The notes under the pieces are model-generated. The model did no database searches, was not told the origin of the DNA, and saw nothing but the letters and a program-made list of their open reading frames with translations. Made by a program: the position numbers and the translations under genes. From Rhodocytophaga aerolata (lineage in GTDB: Bacteria > Bacteroidota > Bacteroidia > Cytophagales > 172606-1): DNA of 64,000 nucleotides. Shown here in pieces: positions 53,824 through 63,015 of the stretch (its first letter is position 1; each line of letters starts with the position of its first letter). Location of the stretch: the NCBI RefSeq assembly GCF_030503435.1, contig NZ_JAUKPO010000001.1, positions 310,001 to 374,000 on the forward strand, read 5' to 3'.

Positions 53824-53878
53824 TAAAGGCAGTACAGGAGACAGGTTAGCCAACTTCTCCTATGCTGCCTTTATTTTT
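53824..53878 (+). terminator. Terminator after the DUF4920 gene
   Basis: Seventeen-nt arms with two mismatches (53824-53840 with 53857-53873) are followed by a T-run. The downstream arm overlaps the stop codon of the convergent SDR gene. Confidence 0.72.
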
Positions 53879-54611
53879 TGATATAAATATATCCATCTTC
53901 CGCCTGAATGGGAGTCTGAAGTAGCTGCCATACATGGTTTGCTACTTCCTCGGCAGTTAGCAAGCCATTGGAGTTTTTTAAGTCAATAAACCGCTGAAGT
54001 GTGCTGAAATTATCCTGGGTGGTTTCGCGTATGGCATCTTGCATAGGTGTGTCGGTAGCGCCTACGGATAAAATATAATAACTAATTCCTGAGTTTGAAA
54101 TTTCCGCTTCCTGCCTGGCTACTTTTGTTAACATATCTAATGCTGCTTTAGTACTACCATACATAGACATGCCATCTCTGGGGTTTCGCCCGGCACTAGT
54201 ACTCACATTTATCACCAGCTTCTCTTTAGTGGTGTGTGCATATTGTTGTGCAAATGCATTCATCAAAATAGCCGGAGCTACACAATTACTAGCATACACT
54301 CTGGCTATGGAGGCATTATCCAGCTTGCCAATATGTTTCAATTCCCCAATCCAGGCAGCATTATTAATTAATACAACCTTGCTATAGAAGGAAGCATCAG
54401 GAAAAATACTGGCTAGTTTATTTACCAACGCCTGCCAGTCCGACAAATCTGCCTGAATATTCGTGAATCTTTCCCGGCTCTTCATAGGCGTGCGGGAAAT
54501 GCCTATAACTGCTGCATGCGGGTACGAAAGTATTTTGTTGAGCAGTGCTTTACCTATCCCCTTGCTGCAACCGGTAATAATATATAATGCTTGAGGATGA
54601 TTTTCTTCCAT
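53871..54611 (-). CDS. Short-chain dehydrogenase/reductase
   Basis: A 246-residue SDR. Cofactor loop TGCSKGIGKALL (TGxxxGIG), GISRTPMK with a basic pair favouring NADPH, INNAAWIG, INVSTSAGRNPRDGMSMYGSTKAALDML with the catalytic Ser, Tyr and Lys, and SVGATDTPMQ are all present. The pattern resembles sepiapterin/benzil reductase-type SDRs. It lies 43 bases downstream of the flippase gene on the same strand, so it may be part of a polysaccharide or lipid-glycan operon. The substrate is unknown. Confidence 0.9.
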   Translation of the reverse strand: MEENHPQALYIITGCSKGIGKALLNKILSYPHAAVIGISRTPMKSRERFTNIQADLSDWQALVNKLASIFPDASFYSKVVLINNAAWIGELKHIGKLDNASIARVYASNCVAPAILMNAFAQQYAHTTKEKLVINVSTSAGRNPRDGMSMYGSTKAALDMLTKVARQEAEISNSGISYYILSVGATDTPMQDAIRETTQDNFSTLQRFIDLKNSNGLLTAEEVANHVWQLLQTPIQAEDGYIYIKK

Positions 54612-54654
54612 AGGTATATAGCTGTAAGTGATTTAGTATGGAAATAACATATTA

Positions 54655-56169
54655 TCAGGCAGTTTTTTTCATAAAAGCCTTTATTCGGTCTACCCCTAGT
54701 TTAGCCAGGTTATTGGCATCTTCAGATACCTGAAAGACATAGGTAAACCCAACAAACAAACCAGTGATGACCGCTGACCGGAAAAGAATGTTGAGCAATG
54801 TAGGAACAATTTCATCTTCAGGAGCTGGCACCAGGGAGGCAGCAAAAAAAGTAACCGCCATAATTAATACTACGATTACCGTTTTTATATTAAAAGGCTG
54901 CATCCGGAATTTAATCCAGAGAAATACGTATTTTAAAATATTATATAGAAAAACAGACAAGGAAGTACCAAATGCTGCCCCGTTAATTCCATACAGCGGA
55001 ATAAAAATATAATTAGTTACTACAATCAATACAGCCAGAAATACAACCGAGATCAGATTAAACCGGTAATATTTAGATTGAAGAATAATCTCTCCATTTA
55101 CTCCGGTAGCCATATCAAAGAGGCGGGCAGCTCCAATAAACAGAATTACATACTTGCCTGCCCGGTACACTTCCCCATTAGGAATTATATTAAATATAGC
55201 ATCTGCATTGCACCATATGCCCAGAAAGCAAAATGCCCCGATAACAAGTTGATTAATAGCTGATTTCTTATAAATGTCTTCAATCTTATCGAGGTCGTTT
55301 TGTTGCCAGGCCTGCGAAAGAATAGGTGTACTGATTTGAGCAATAGCCCGGCGGGGAATCTCTATAATGGTGCCCATAAAAAAGGCAATGGTATAAATGG
55401 CCACTTCTCTGGTTCCTGCCAGAGAGCCTAACATCAGAAAATCTATTTTCGTAATAATAAGCGTAGCTGCGCCTCCCAGTAATATAAAAGCTCCATAAAT
55501 CCCCATCTCTTTCAAAAGTTTTCCGGTGAGGAAATCCAGGCGAGGTTTTATATGCAATACTTTCAGGTTGTACAAATATGCCATCAGCAGCAATGTAATT
55601 ATTCCATAGGTAGCAATAATCGAGAGAAGAAACTGGTGAAAGGTGATAAGTTGAAAAGAATACAGGAGAATAAAACCCAGCGTAATCAGCTTCAATACCA
55701 CATCCCTGAACAAACCAGGTACCACAATCCGCAGATGCACCCGGCTATACGCCTCCAGTATCAGCTGGTACATCATAAAGAATACAAGGGGAATGAAATA
55801 ATAAAAATAGGTATTTACAGCTGGGGATTTTTCCTGGTATACTTCCAGCCATATATTTTTAAACGCCAGGAATAACAGGCAAAAAAGCAGAAAACCGGCT
55901 AATGGGAAAATCAATAAAAAAAACAGGAAGCCATTATTCGTCTTGTCTTCGGTACGGAATACAGGTATAAACTTATCTGCTATGTTTGCAGCACCCAGCT
56001 GCACAAAAGCGGCTATAAACAAGCCGTTTTCCTGCAATAAACGCATTAATCCATACTGCTCCGGGCTTAATATTTTAGGAAAAACCACTATTGTATTCAC
56101 AGCCCCAATCAATACGCCCAGGTATGCCACCGTCGAATACTTCAAGCCCTGTCTAACAATAATCCCCAT
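54655..56169 (-). CDS. Oligosaccharide flippase / polysaccharide biosynthesis (Wzx-like) protein
   Basis: I start at ATG 56169 (MGIIVRQGLKYSTVAYLGV), a typical opening; 7 more residues are possible upstream. The 504-residue protein has about 14 hydrophobic helices of the MOP superfamily: STVAYLGVLIGAVNTIVVFPKIL, LTGKLLKEMGIYGAFILLGGAA, LGSLAGTREVAIYTIAFFMGTIIEIPRRA and INGAAFGTSLSVFLYNILKYVF. It should flip lipid-linked oligosaccharides across the inner membrane. The SDR gene follows, and a methyltransferase and GT4 gene diverge from it, together a small surface-glycan locus. Confidence 0.9.
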   Translation of the reverse strand: MGIIVRQGLKYSTVAYLGVLIGAVNTIVVFPKILSPEQYGLMRLLQENGLFIAAFVQLGAANIADKFIPVFRTEDKTNNGFLFFLLIFPLAGFLLFCLLFLAFKNIWLEVYQEKSPAVNTYFYYFIPLVFFMMYQLILEAYSRVHLRIVVPGLFRDVVLKLITLGFILLYSFQLITFHQFLLSIIATYGIITLLLMAYLYNLKVLHIKPRLDFLTGKLLKEMGIYGAFILLGGAATLIITKIDFLMLGSLAGTREVAIYTIAFFMGTIIEIPRRAIAQISTPILSQAWQQNDLDKIEDIYKKSAINQLVIGAFCFLGIWCNADAIFNIIPNGEVYRAGKYVILFIGAARLFDMATGVNGEIILQSKYYRFNLISVVFLAVLIVVTNYIFIPLYGINGAAFGTSLSVFLYNILKYVFLWIKFRMQPFNIKTVIVVLIMAVTFFAASLVPAPEDEIVPTLLNILFRSAVITGLFVGFTYVFQVSEDANNLAKLGVDRIKAFMKKTA

Positions 56170-56452
56170 GTATACTTTACTGTTTAACACTTATCTTTAT
56201 AAGCGTCAAATTTATGCAGGATATTGTATAACAGAGCTATCAGCCTGAAATATATGTAAGTGGGCATTGTAAGATTTATCTTTGGGCAATAGAACAAGAT
56301 GGCCACTGGCAGGAAAGATGCTGGGTATAGAGCTACTTCCCTGTTTGTACCACACTTTTATGCTTAAAAAGATAAATTTTTAATTACCGATATTTAATTA
56401 GAATTTTGACCCATTATCTATCTATAGTTCCGGCTTGTTGTTGCAACATGGC

Positions 56453-57100
56453 ATGAAAAAAGTAAAAAAAATCGTCTGGAACAGCTTAAATGCCATTGGT
56501 ATGGGCGGAGCTGTACAATTAATATTGGAAAGTGCTTTACTAGAAAACGGCTGGTTTAGAAGTTACCATACCAAACAATCGGTTGACAGAGACGGACAGC
56601 CAATTCCCTGGTGTACTTATCCTTACATCCATTTTGTGGAGCCTCGCTTACAGGAACATATGGAGGTATTTGAGTTTGGCTGTGGCAACTCCACCCTGTG
56701 GTATTCTTCCAGAGTAAAAAGCATAAAAGCCGTAGAGCATGATAAAAACTGGGTTAAGCTTATGGAGTCCAAACTTCCGGCTAATGCACAAGTTGTTTTT
56801 CAGGCTTTGCAAGAAGACGACAACTATGTACGGGAGGTGGGCAAAAGCGGGAAAAAATATCATATAATTATTATAGATGGAAGGAAACGCAGCAAAAGTG
56901 CCAGAGAAGCCGTGCAACATCTGACTGAAGACGGAGTGATTGTATGGGATAACACAGATCTTCCACAGTACCAGGAAGGTGTTAAGCATCTGCTCAACGT
57001 AGGGTTTAAACGTTTAGATTTTTGGGGATTGTCTCCTATTACCGCACATTTAAACTGTACTACCGTTTTTTATAAATCCACAAATTGTTTACATATATAA
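56453..57100 (+). CDS. Class I SAM-dependent methyltransferase-like protein
   Basis: I choose ATG 56453 (MKKVKKIVWNSLNAIGMGG); the frame extends upstream only by a weak TTG. The 215-residue protein has a Rossmann-type SAM site: MEVFEFGCGNSTLWYSSRVKSIKAVEHDKNWV, then HIIIIDGRKRSKSAREAVQHLTEDGVIVWDNTD. The GCGNSTLW loop and the acidic residue in VEHD fit SAM binding. It sits 50 bases upstream of the GT4 gene, so it may methylate a glycan or its precursor. It is not one of the better-known methyltransferases. Confidence 0.83.
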   Translation: MKKVKKIVWNSLNAIGMGGAVQLILESALLENGWFRSYHTKQSVDRDGQPIPWCTYPYIHFVEPRLQEHMEVFEFGCGNSTLWYSSRVKSIKAVEHDKNWVKLMESKLPANAQVVFQALQEDDNYVREVGKSGKKYHIIIIDGRKRSKSAREAVQHLTEDGVIVWDNTDLPQYQEGVKHLLNVGFKRLDFWGLSPITAHLNCTTVFYKSTNCLHI

Positions 57101-57150
57101 TTTGGTAAAATGGCTACGTATTTCCAGGATTTTATGAAAATAGAACAGCA

Positions 57151-58419
57151 ATGAAAGTACTATTCATGTTTGGCGGCTTACCTCATTATTATAATCTGGT
57201 ATTGAACAGGCTCAACCAAGTTCCCGGGCTGGAAGTTGTTGTAGTGGCTCCGTCTAATCAAAGTAAAAATGTAGGCGCAGGGGTACACCAGACTTTAGAA
57301 GGCATTGATTTTAAAGTTCATTTTCTGGAAGAGTACCAGACAGTGTATGGTAAAACATTCTTTAAAAATTTCAGTCAGCTTATCCGGCAAGAAAATCCAG
57401 ATGTGATAGTCACTATATGGCCTTATGTAGTAGGGTTCGTGTACAACATACCTCTACTAGCCCTGATTAAATCTAAAGGCATTAAACTTATTTTAAAAGA
57501 AATTCCATTTAAGATTCCTAAATACCAAGAAGCCCGCCAATTTTATGCGGAAGGTGGCATCGTTACCGAAGACCTAAAAACTAACCTGAACCGGAATAGC
57601 CTGCTTTTCCGGCTGAAATATGACCTGGTTACCTATGTGCGTAAAATTTATTACAACCTGATGGATGCCCATGTCAATTATATTGAGGAAGCCTATGATA
57701 TTATCGGAAGTTACGGCGTTGACAAACGTAAAATCTTTATCACCTATAACTCGCCAGATACAGATATCATCTATGCAGCGAAAGAAAAGATAAAAGACCT
57801 CCCTCCTATTCTTCCTCCAAATCCGCATCGATTGTTGCATGTGGGCCGGCTTATCAAATGGAAACGGGTGGATATGCTTATTGAAGTATTCAGCCGGTTA
57901 ACAGATGAGTACCCCGACGCTGAACTGGTAATTGTAGGAAATGGTCCGGAAGAGGCCACCCTGAAAAATCAGGTTCAAGCACTAGGGTTATCACAATCCG
58001 TCCACTTTACTGGTGCCATTTATGATACAGAAACCTTAGGACGGTATTTTACAGCTGCCGCTGTATATGTACTGGCGGGTCTGGGTGGCTTATCTATTAA
58101 TGAAGCCATGACTTTTGAGAAACCAATAGTATGTTCAGAATGCGATGGCACTGAGAAAAAACTAGTACGAGAAGGTTACAACGGCAAGTATTTTAAAGAA
58201 GGAGATGCAGATAGTTTGTATCAGGTATTGCAGGAATTATTGGCTAATCCTCAACAACTTGCGCAAATGGGTAAACGGTCGGAAGAGATTATCCGCAATG
58301 AAGTAAACATTCACACGGTTATAAAAGGATATGTAGCTGCTTTTAATTTTGTAACCAATCATAAATATCACCTTCAATACACACCTACGGCAACTACAGA
58401 AAAAGTAAACAAATTATAA
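57151..58419 (+). CDS. GT4-family glycosyltransferase
   Basis: A 422-residue GT-B enzyme. The N-terminal domain opens MKVLFMFGGLPHYYNLVLNRL, and the C-terminal domain has HVGRLIKWKRVDMLIEVFSRL, AELVIVGNGPEEATLKNQV, LGLSQSVHFTGAI and YVLAGLGGLSINEAMTFEKPIVCSE. In the donor-site motif the first of the two conserved Glu is replaced (LGGLSINEAM), while the second is kept. It should transfer a sugar from a nucleotide sugar to a growing glycan. It is downstream of the methyltransferase gene and followed by a strong terminator. Confidence 0.92.
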   Translation: MKVLFMFGGLPHYYNLVLNRLNQVPGLEVVVVAPSNQSKNVGAGVHQTLEGIDFKVHFLEEYQTVYGKTFFKNFSQLIRQENPDVIVTIWPYVVGFVYNIPLLALIKSKGIKLILKEIPFKIPKYQEARQFYAEGGIVTEDLKTNLNRNSLLFRLKYDLVTYVRKIYYNLMDAHVNYIEEAYDIIGSYGVDKRKIFITYNSPDTDIIYAAKEKIKDLPPILPPNPHRLLHVGRLIKWKRVDMLIEVFSRLTDEYPDAELVIVGNGPEEATLKNQVQALGLSQSVHFTGAIYDTETLGRYFTAAAVYVLAGLGGLSINEAMTFEKPIVCSECDGTEKKLVREGYNGKYFKEGDADSLYQVLQELLANPQQLAQMGKRSEEIIRNEVNIHTVIKGYVAAFNFVTNHKYHLQYTPTATTEKVNKL

Positions 58420-58458
58420 AATTCAGCACTGCTTAAAAGCTTTCTATTAAATGTTCTA

Positions 58459-58501
58459 TACAAAAAGAAAACCCGGCTGTAGACCGGGTTTTCTTTTTGT
58501 A
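58459..58501. terminator. Bidirectional terminator after the GT4 gene
   Basis: Perfect 18-bp arms (58459-58476 with 58484-58501) with a 7-nt loop carry A-run and T-run ends. A second 7-bp hairpin (58510-58516 with 58520-58526) followed by TTTT lies just beyond and may act as a backup for plus-strand transcription. Confidence 0.9.
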
Positions 58502-58542
58502 TAATTACACCTGTTTGTCAAACAGGTTTTGCATAGTATTAT

Positions 58543-58836
58543 TTACTTATCCTTGCCAAAGCCTTCCATCTTGATAAGCTTGTTATAAAGACCCAAAAGC
58601 AAGAAAGGAGCTGGCCACTGGCCTACAAATAACGCCTCTTCGTCTTTCTTCATCACTTTAAGTGTAGCTGAAATAGCCATTGAGCCTAAAGCAGCCCATA
58701 GAAATATGTCTGAAGGTATTTTAGCCGTATACTGCTCAATAGCAGTAGCTACCGGACCTTCTTTATACTCTGGATTGAAGTTGTCAGCTTTATTTTTCAA
58801 TCTTTGTGCTTCGTCTTTTACTGATTGTGCTTCCAT
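58543..58836 (-). CDS. Small membrane protein, 97 residues
   Basis: The N-terminal half is charged and helical (AQSVKDEAQRLKNKADNF, GPVATAIEQYTAKIPS), followed by two membrane helices (about 43-61 and 70-86; FLWAALGSMAISATLKVM, WPAPFLLLGLYNKLI) and a short polar tail. No family recognised; the layout recalls small stress-related membrane proteins. It is a single gene convergent with the GT4 gene. Confidence 0.7.
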   Translation of the reverse strand: MEAQSVKDEAQRLKNKADNFNPEYKEGPVATAIEQYTAKIPSDIFLWAALGSMAISATLKVMKKDEEALFVGQWPAPFLLLGLYNKLIKMEGFGKDK

Positions 58837-59168
58837 AATTCTGATTTTTAATTAGGTTTTAAAATGTGGTATATGCCTACCAGAACGTATTTGTTACTTT
58901 ATTGTTTAGCATTTGCTACAAAATAACAAGGAATCTAGCTGATAGAATCATATCTAAGGTTTTACGGAATATTTTCAGTTTAGTTGAATTATAGCTTACT
59001 GGTTTCTACAGCTTTCAGGTAAACACACAATTCCCGACACATAACTCACCTCCTTACAAACCCTAAAATTGCACACGTAAAACCAAGAATCTGTATTACT
59101 TACCGCGTACTTAACCTTTGCCAGGGGTTTGCGTAAGTTAGAGTAATGTTGAACCTAAAGTCTTTGTT
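58837..59168. other. Divergent intergenic region
   Basis: This spacer separates the 97-residue membrane-protein gene from the 50-residue membrane-protein gene. It is AT-rich in its first half. I found no gene, tRNA or convincing promoter boxes. Confidence 0.5.
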
Positions 59169-59321
59169 ATGTATACGTCAGTTTTTTGGATCATTTTAGC
59201 ACTAGTAGCAATTGTACTAGTAGTGTATATAGCTGGCAACAGCAAGAAGCGGAAACGGGTAATTAATGAATCTACCCAGAAGTTTCCTGAAAATAAAAGT
59301 ACTCCCCGTAGTGCCCCTTAA
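59169..59321 (+). CDS. 50-residue single-span membrane protein
   Basis: ATG at 59169 opens a 50-codon frame ending with TAA at 59321. The product has one clean membrane helix (SVFWIILALVAIVLVVYIAG, residues 4-23) directly followed by a strongly basic stretch (SKKRKRV) and a polar tail, which gives a clear inside-positive topology with the C-terminus in the cytoplasm. This pattern is unlikely by chance. No family recognised. It stands alone in a long spacer. Confidence 0.6.
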   Translation: MYTSVFWIILALVAIVLVVYIAGNSKKRKRVINESTQKFPENKSTPRSAP

Positions 59322-59625
59322 CCATACGGGCTAATGCCGGAGAAGGTACTTTCTCAAGAAATACCTTTTAGTTGATAGTGGGACGCTTTACTATACTAAG
59401 CCAGTTTGTAAAGCTGAGTGGCTATAGTATGAAAATATTCCGCCTATACACATTTGACCGGTATGCGTTTGTAGCTTGGTGACTGTTTTTTCAGTAGCTA
59501 GATACCTAGGTCAAAAGCATAAACCTACCTTAATCAGGTAGCTCTGGTTAAACGAAGTTTAAGAATAGCATTGGTTTGAGATATCAAAAACCCTAGTAAC
59601 TTTGATAGTTCAAACCAATATTTTT
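59322..59625. other. Leader region of the E1 fusion gene
   Basis: The spacer holds the promoter at 59575-59604 and no gene that I can support. Confidence 0.5.
59575..59604 (+). promoter_or_regulatory. Promoter of the 2-oxoacid dehydrogenase E1 gene
   Basis: TTTG (59575-59578), 18 bases, TAACTTTG (59597-59604) is a near-perfect Bacteroidota promoter. The in-frame TTG at 59602 lies inside the -7 box and so cannot be the start used from this promoter, which supports GTG 59626 as the real start, with a very short leader. Confidence 0.68.
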
Positions 59626-61605
59626 GTGAAATTTCGTAGAAAACACTATACCGACGATACCTTACTGGCTCTTTACAAAGCTATTCTAAAGCCCCGCCTG
59701 ATTGAAGAAAAAATGCTAATTCTGTTGCGGCAAAACCGGATCAGCAAGTGGTTTTCCGGTATTGGACAAGAAGCCATAGCCGTGGGTTCTACCATGGCTT
59801 TGCAAGAAGATGAATACATTTTGCCGCTTCACCGGAATCTAGGTGTTTTCACAGTTAGAAATTGTCCTTTACATCAGCTTTTCGCTCAATTTCAAGGCAA
59901 ACCCACCGGATTTACCAAAGGCCGAGATAGATCTTTTCATTTCGGCACCCAGGAGCATCATATCATAGGCATGATTTCGCATCTGAATGCGCAGCTACCG
60001 GTTGCTGATGGAATAGCTCTGGCAGATATGCTGGCTAACCGCAATAAAGTAACCCTAGCTTATAGTGGCGATGGTGGCACCAGTGAAGGAGATTTTCATG
60101 AAGCGTTAAATGTGGCTGCTGTGTGGAACCTACCTGTTATTTTCCTTATCGAGAACAACGGATACGGCTTATCTACCCCAAACAACGAACAATATAAATG
60201 CGAATATCTGGTAAGCCGGGGGGCAGGCTATGGAATGAAAGCTGTTCAGATAGATGGGAATAACGTGTTAGAAGTATATGATACCATTGTTCAGCTAAGT
60301 GCCCAGATGCGGGAAAACCCTCACCCCGTACTGGTAGAAGCCCTAACTTTCCGGATGCGGGGCCATGAGGAAGCTTCCGGAACCAAATACGTACCTCAAG
60401 TTCTGCTGGATAAATGGTCGGCGTTAGACCCTGTCTCCAATTACGAAAAGTTTCTCTTGCAAGAAGGGATTCTAACTGAAGCAGTTATAGCAGAAATTCG
60501 TGCATTAATCAAAGAAGAAATCAATGTGGGTCTGGAAAAAGCCTTTCTGGATAAAATGCCGGAAGCAGATACAAAGCAGGAGTTACAGGATATGTATAAG
60601 CCATTTGTACAAACTGCGCATGCACCTGCTAATGCAACCAAAACAGAGAAAAGATACATTGATGCTATTTCGGATGCTTTGCGGGAAAGCATGCTCGCCT
60701 ATCCGAACCTGGTATTAATGGGCCAAGATATAGCAGAGTATGGAGGTGTATTCAAAATTACAGATGGCTTTGTGAAACAATTCGGCAAAGAACGTGTCCG
60801 GAATACACCGCTTTGCGAATCGGCTATTATTGGAGCTGCTCTGGGCTTATCTATCAATGGATATAAAGCTATGGTTGAAATGCAGTTTGCTGATTTTGTT
60901 TCCTGCGGTTTTAACCAGATAGTTAATAACCTGGCTAAAAGTTATTACCGCTGGGGGCAGCATGCAGATGTCGTTATCCGGATGCCTACTGGCGCAGGTA
61001 CAGCTGCCGGGCCCTTTCACTCTCAGTCTAACGAAGCCTGGTTTTTCCATACTCCCGGATTAAAAATTGTTTACCCATCTAATCCTTATGATGCCAAAGG
61101 TTTACTAAATGCAGCGATAGAAGATCCTAATCCGGTTATGTATTTTGAACATAAGTCTCTTTACCGTTCTGTTGCTGCTGCTATTCCGGATAGTTACTAC
61201 ACCGTACCCATTGGCAAAGCCGTCCTAACTGCTATAGGCGAAGATCTGACTATTATCACCTATGGAATGGGTGTACACTGGTGCCTTGAAATCCTAGCAA
61301 AGCACCCCGAAATACACGCTGACCTTATAGACCTGCGCACGTTGTTACCCTGGGATAAGGAAACTGTGGCGGCAAGTGTTAAAAAAACTGGTAAGGTTTT
61401 GGTGGTGCATGAAGACTGCCTTACCGGAGGTATTGGAGGAGAGATAGCGGCCTGGGTGGCAGAACACTGCTTTACGTCCCTGGATGCCCCGGTTATGCGG
61501 GAAGGCAGCCTGGATACAGCTGTACCTTTTGCTCCAACATTAGAGCAAAATTTCTTACCTAAGTATAGAATAGAAGAAAAGATAAAAAAACTGCTTGCCT
61601 TTTAA
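59626..61605 (+). CDS. Fused E1 alpha/beta subunit of a 2-oxoacid dehydrogenase
   Basis: The GTG start at 59626 (MKFRRKHYTDDTLLALYKAI) fits the family and the promoter. The 659 residues join E1 alpha (about 1-325; WFSGIGQEAIAVG, thiamine-diphosphate motif GDGGTSEGDF to IENNGYGLST with Gly148-Asp-Gly150 and Asn177-Asn178) and E1 beta (about 340-659; MGQDIAEYGGVFKITDG, CESAIIGAALGLSINGYKAMVEMQFADF, RMPTGAG, VHEDCLTGGIGGEIAAWV). It decarboxylates a 2-oxo acid, probably branched-chain (2-oxoisovalerate) or pyruvate. E2 and E3 are not nearby, so they must be encoded elsewhere. Such alpha-beta fusions are common in Bacteroidota. Confidence 0.93.
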   Translation: MKFRRKHYTDDTLLALYKAILKPRLIEEKMLILLRQNRISKWFSGIGQEAIAVGSTMALQEDEYILPLHRNLGVFTVRNCPLHQLFAQFQGKPTGFTKGRDRSFHFGTQEHHIIGMISHLNAQLPVADGIALADMLANRNKVTLAYSGDGGTSEGDFHEALNVAAVWNLPVIFLIENNGYGLSTPNNEQYKCEYLVSRGAGYGMKAVQIDGNNVLEVYDTIVQLSAQMRENPHPVLVEALTFRMRGHEEASGTKYVPQVLLDKWSALDPVSNYEKFLLQEGILTEAVIAEIRALIKEEINVGLEKAFLDKMPEADTKQELQDMYKPFVQTAHAPANATKTEKRYIDAISDALRESMLAYPNLVLMGQDIAEYGGVFKITDGFVKQFGKERVRNTPLCESAIIGAALGLSINGYKAMVEMQFADFVSCGFNQIVNNLAKSYYRWGQHADVVIRMPTGAGTAAGPFHSQSNEAWFFHTPGLKIVYPSNPYDAKGLLNAAIEDPNPVMYFEHKSLYRSVAAAIPDSYYTVPIGKAVLTAIGEDLTIITYGMGVHWCLEILAKHPEIHADLIDLRTLLPWDKETVAASVKKTGKVLVVHEDCLTGGIGGEIAAWVAEHCFTSLDAPVMREGSLDTAVPFAPTLEQNFLPKYRIEEKIKKLLAF

Positions 61606-61783
61606 ATCTACCTTGCAAAAGGTGTGAAATGGATTCAGCAAATGCTAGCAGAAATGTATTTTCTTACTTCTAAGAAAAGTATCTTATTGCGTAAAGTTAA
61701 GAAAATCAACCTTTTTGCAGATATTCGTGTTAAAATAGTAACAAGCTGGCAACTAAATAAACATCCATACCAAAACAACAGAT

Positions 61784-62083
61784 ATGAGGACAACTTTAAC
61801 AGGCTATAGTATATTACTCATAATCGGACTGATAGCTTTTTCTTCCTGCCAGAAGAAAAATTGCCCTACCTTTTGGGGACCTGCCGATAACACCCAGGTT
61901 GCTTCAGATAGCAAAAAAGACTCTGGTGAAAATCTGGATACGGAGGATGGCGAACGCACGGTAGAGTTTCCGGTAATACGGGTAAAGCGGGATAAGAATG
62001 GCATTGTTACCAAGCAGCAGCCTAAAAAGGGAAAGAAAATGTATAAAGACCCTAGAAAAGATTACAAACCACAACGAAATTAA
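61784..62083 (+). CDS. Small lipoprotein, 99 residues
   Basis: The signal ends in lipobox AFSSCQKK (Cys22). The mature part has a CPTFWGP segment, then an acidic region (DSKKDSGENLDTEDGERT) and a very basic C-terminus (KRDKNGIVTKQQPKKGKKMYKDPRKDYKPQRN). No known domain. It is the first gene of a three-gene group with the basic repeat protein (65 bases downstream) and YtxJ, suggesting a shared envelope function. Function is unknown. Confidence 0.72.
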   Translation: MRTTLTGYSILLIIGLIAFSSCQKKNCPTFWGPADNTQVASDSKKDSGENLDTEDGERTVEFPVIRVKRDKNGIVTKQQPKKGKKMYKDPRKDYKPQRN

Positions 62084-62148
62084 CCTTGATTTACTGAGCA
62101 GACCCCTCCAGTTCAAGATTTAATCCTAATTAAACACCCTGCACATTG

Positions 62149-63009
62149 ATGCAACAAGTTATTGTTACCTGCTTAAGGGCACTGTTTACATCCTGTTTTG
62201 CTTTTCTTTGTAAAAGAAAGGTAGCAGGTAGTGTATATGCAGGTACTGTTCAAACACTTTGTATAGTATTAATAAGCCTTTTTTTTATCAGTATCCCGGC
62301 AGCCGACGGATTCTCCCAAAGTAAAAAAGACCGGGAAAACCTAGGTATGGTGAAAGTGAGGTCTGATAAATTTAAACGGAAGAAATCTAAAGAAACAGCC
62401 AATTTTACCAGCAGAAACTATAATAACAATCCTCCGGGAGGTTCAGTAAAAGACCGCCAGAAAATGTCGTCTTTTATGGGTAATGGCTTGGTACCCGTTT
62501 CTAAACCTAGTGGCGGTAATATTGGAAATCCCAGCAAAGCAGAAGCCTACCGCAACCTGAAGCCGCTGAAACCAGGCCGCAATCCGATGGGTGAACAGAT
62601 TGCCCGCCAATCGCAAGCCTATAAAGGTAATGGCTTAGTTAAAAGTGATTACAAAAAACGGAAAGATGCCCGCAGACGCGATGGCAGGTTTGGCCACTAT
62701 AAAGGTGTACTGGTAAAAAGTGATTATAAAAAGCGGAAAGATGCCCGCAAGAAAAGTCAGCAGATTAGCAAGTACAGAGGAGATCTGTTAGTGAAGAAAA
62801 TGCCAAAAGGTGCACATCCAAGTGCTGTATGGAGAGGTGGAAAAGTTAAAAATTCTTATCAGCAAAAGGAGAAATACCGTCAGCGGATGATGAAGCGGAT
62901 TGGCAGAAATAAAAACAATCTTCAGCCAAATTATTTGCGGAAGAAAAACCGAGAAGAAAAACCAACGTATGATTCAAGAGAGAACGAAATTTGGAGCAAA
63001 CCTAGATAA
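62149..63009 (+). CDS. Exported, extremely basic repeat protein
   Basis: A 286-residue protein with a long N-terminal region containing a hydrophobic segment (TLCIVLISLFFISIPAADGF, about 39-58) ahead of SQSKKDRE, so the real start may be further in; I use ATG 62149. The mature part is rich in Lys/Arg/Asn/Gly. It contains two nearly identical copies of a VKSDYKKRKDAR unit (about 165-176 and 190-201), each preceded by YKG, and related GNGLV and LLVKKMPKG segments. The pattern suggests a secreted basic, probably disordered, protein that binds polyanions. The family is unknown. YtxJ follows after 6 bases. Confidence 0.68.
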   Translation: MQQVIVTCLRALFTSCFAFLCKRKVAGSVYAGTVQTLCIVLISLFFISIPAADGFSQSKKDRENLGMVKVRSDKFKRKKSKETANFTSRNYNNNPPGGSVKDRQKMSSFMGNGLVPVSKPSGGNIGNPSKAEAYRNLKPLKPGRNPMGEQIARQSQAYKGNGLVKSDYKKRKDARRRDGRFGHYKGVLVKSDYKKRKDARKKSQQISKYRGDLLVKKMPKGAHPSAVWRGGKVKNSYQQKEKYRQRMMKRIGRNKNNLQPNYLRKKNREEKPTYDSRENEIWSKPR

Positions 63010-63015
63010 AAACCT

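Noticed and set aside
61624-61809. 61-residue frame between the E1 gene and the lipoprotein gene
   Set aside because: It overlaps the lipoprotein gene start in another frame and its composition does not look coding.
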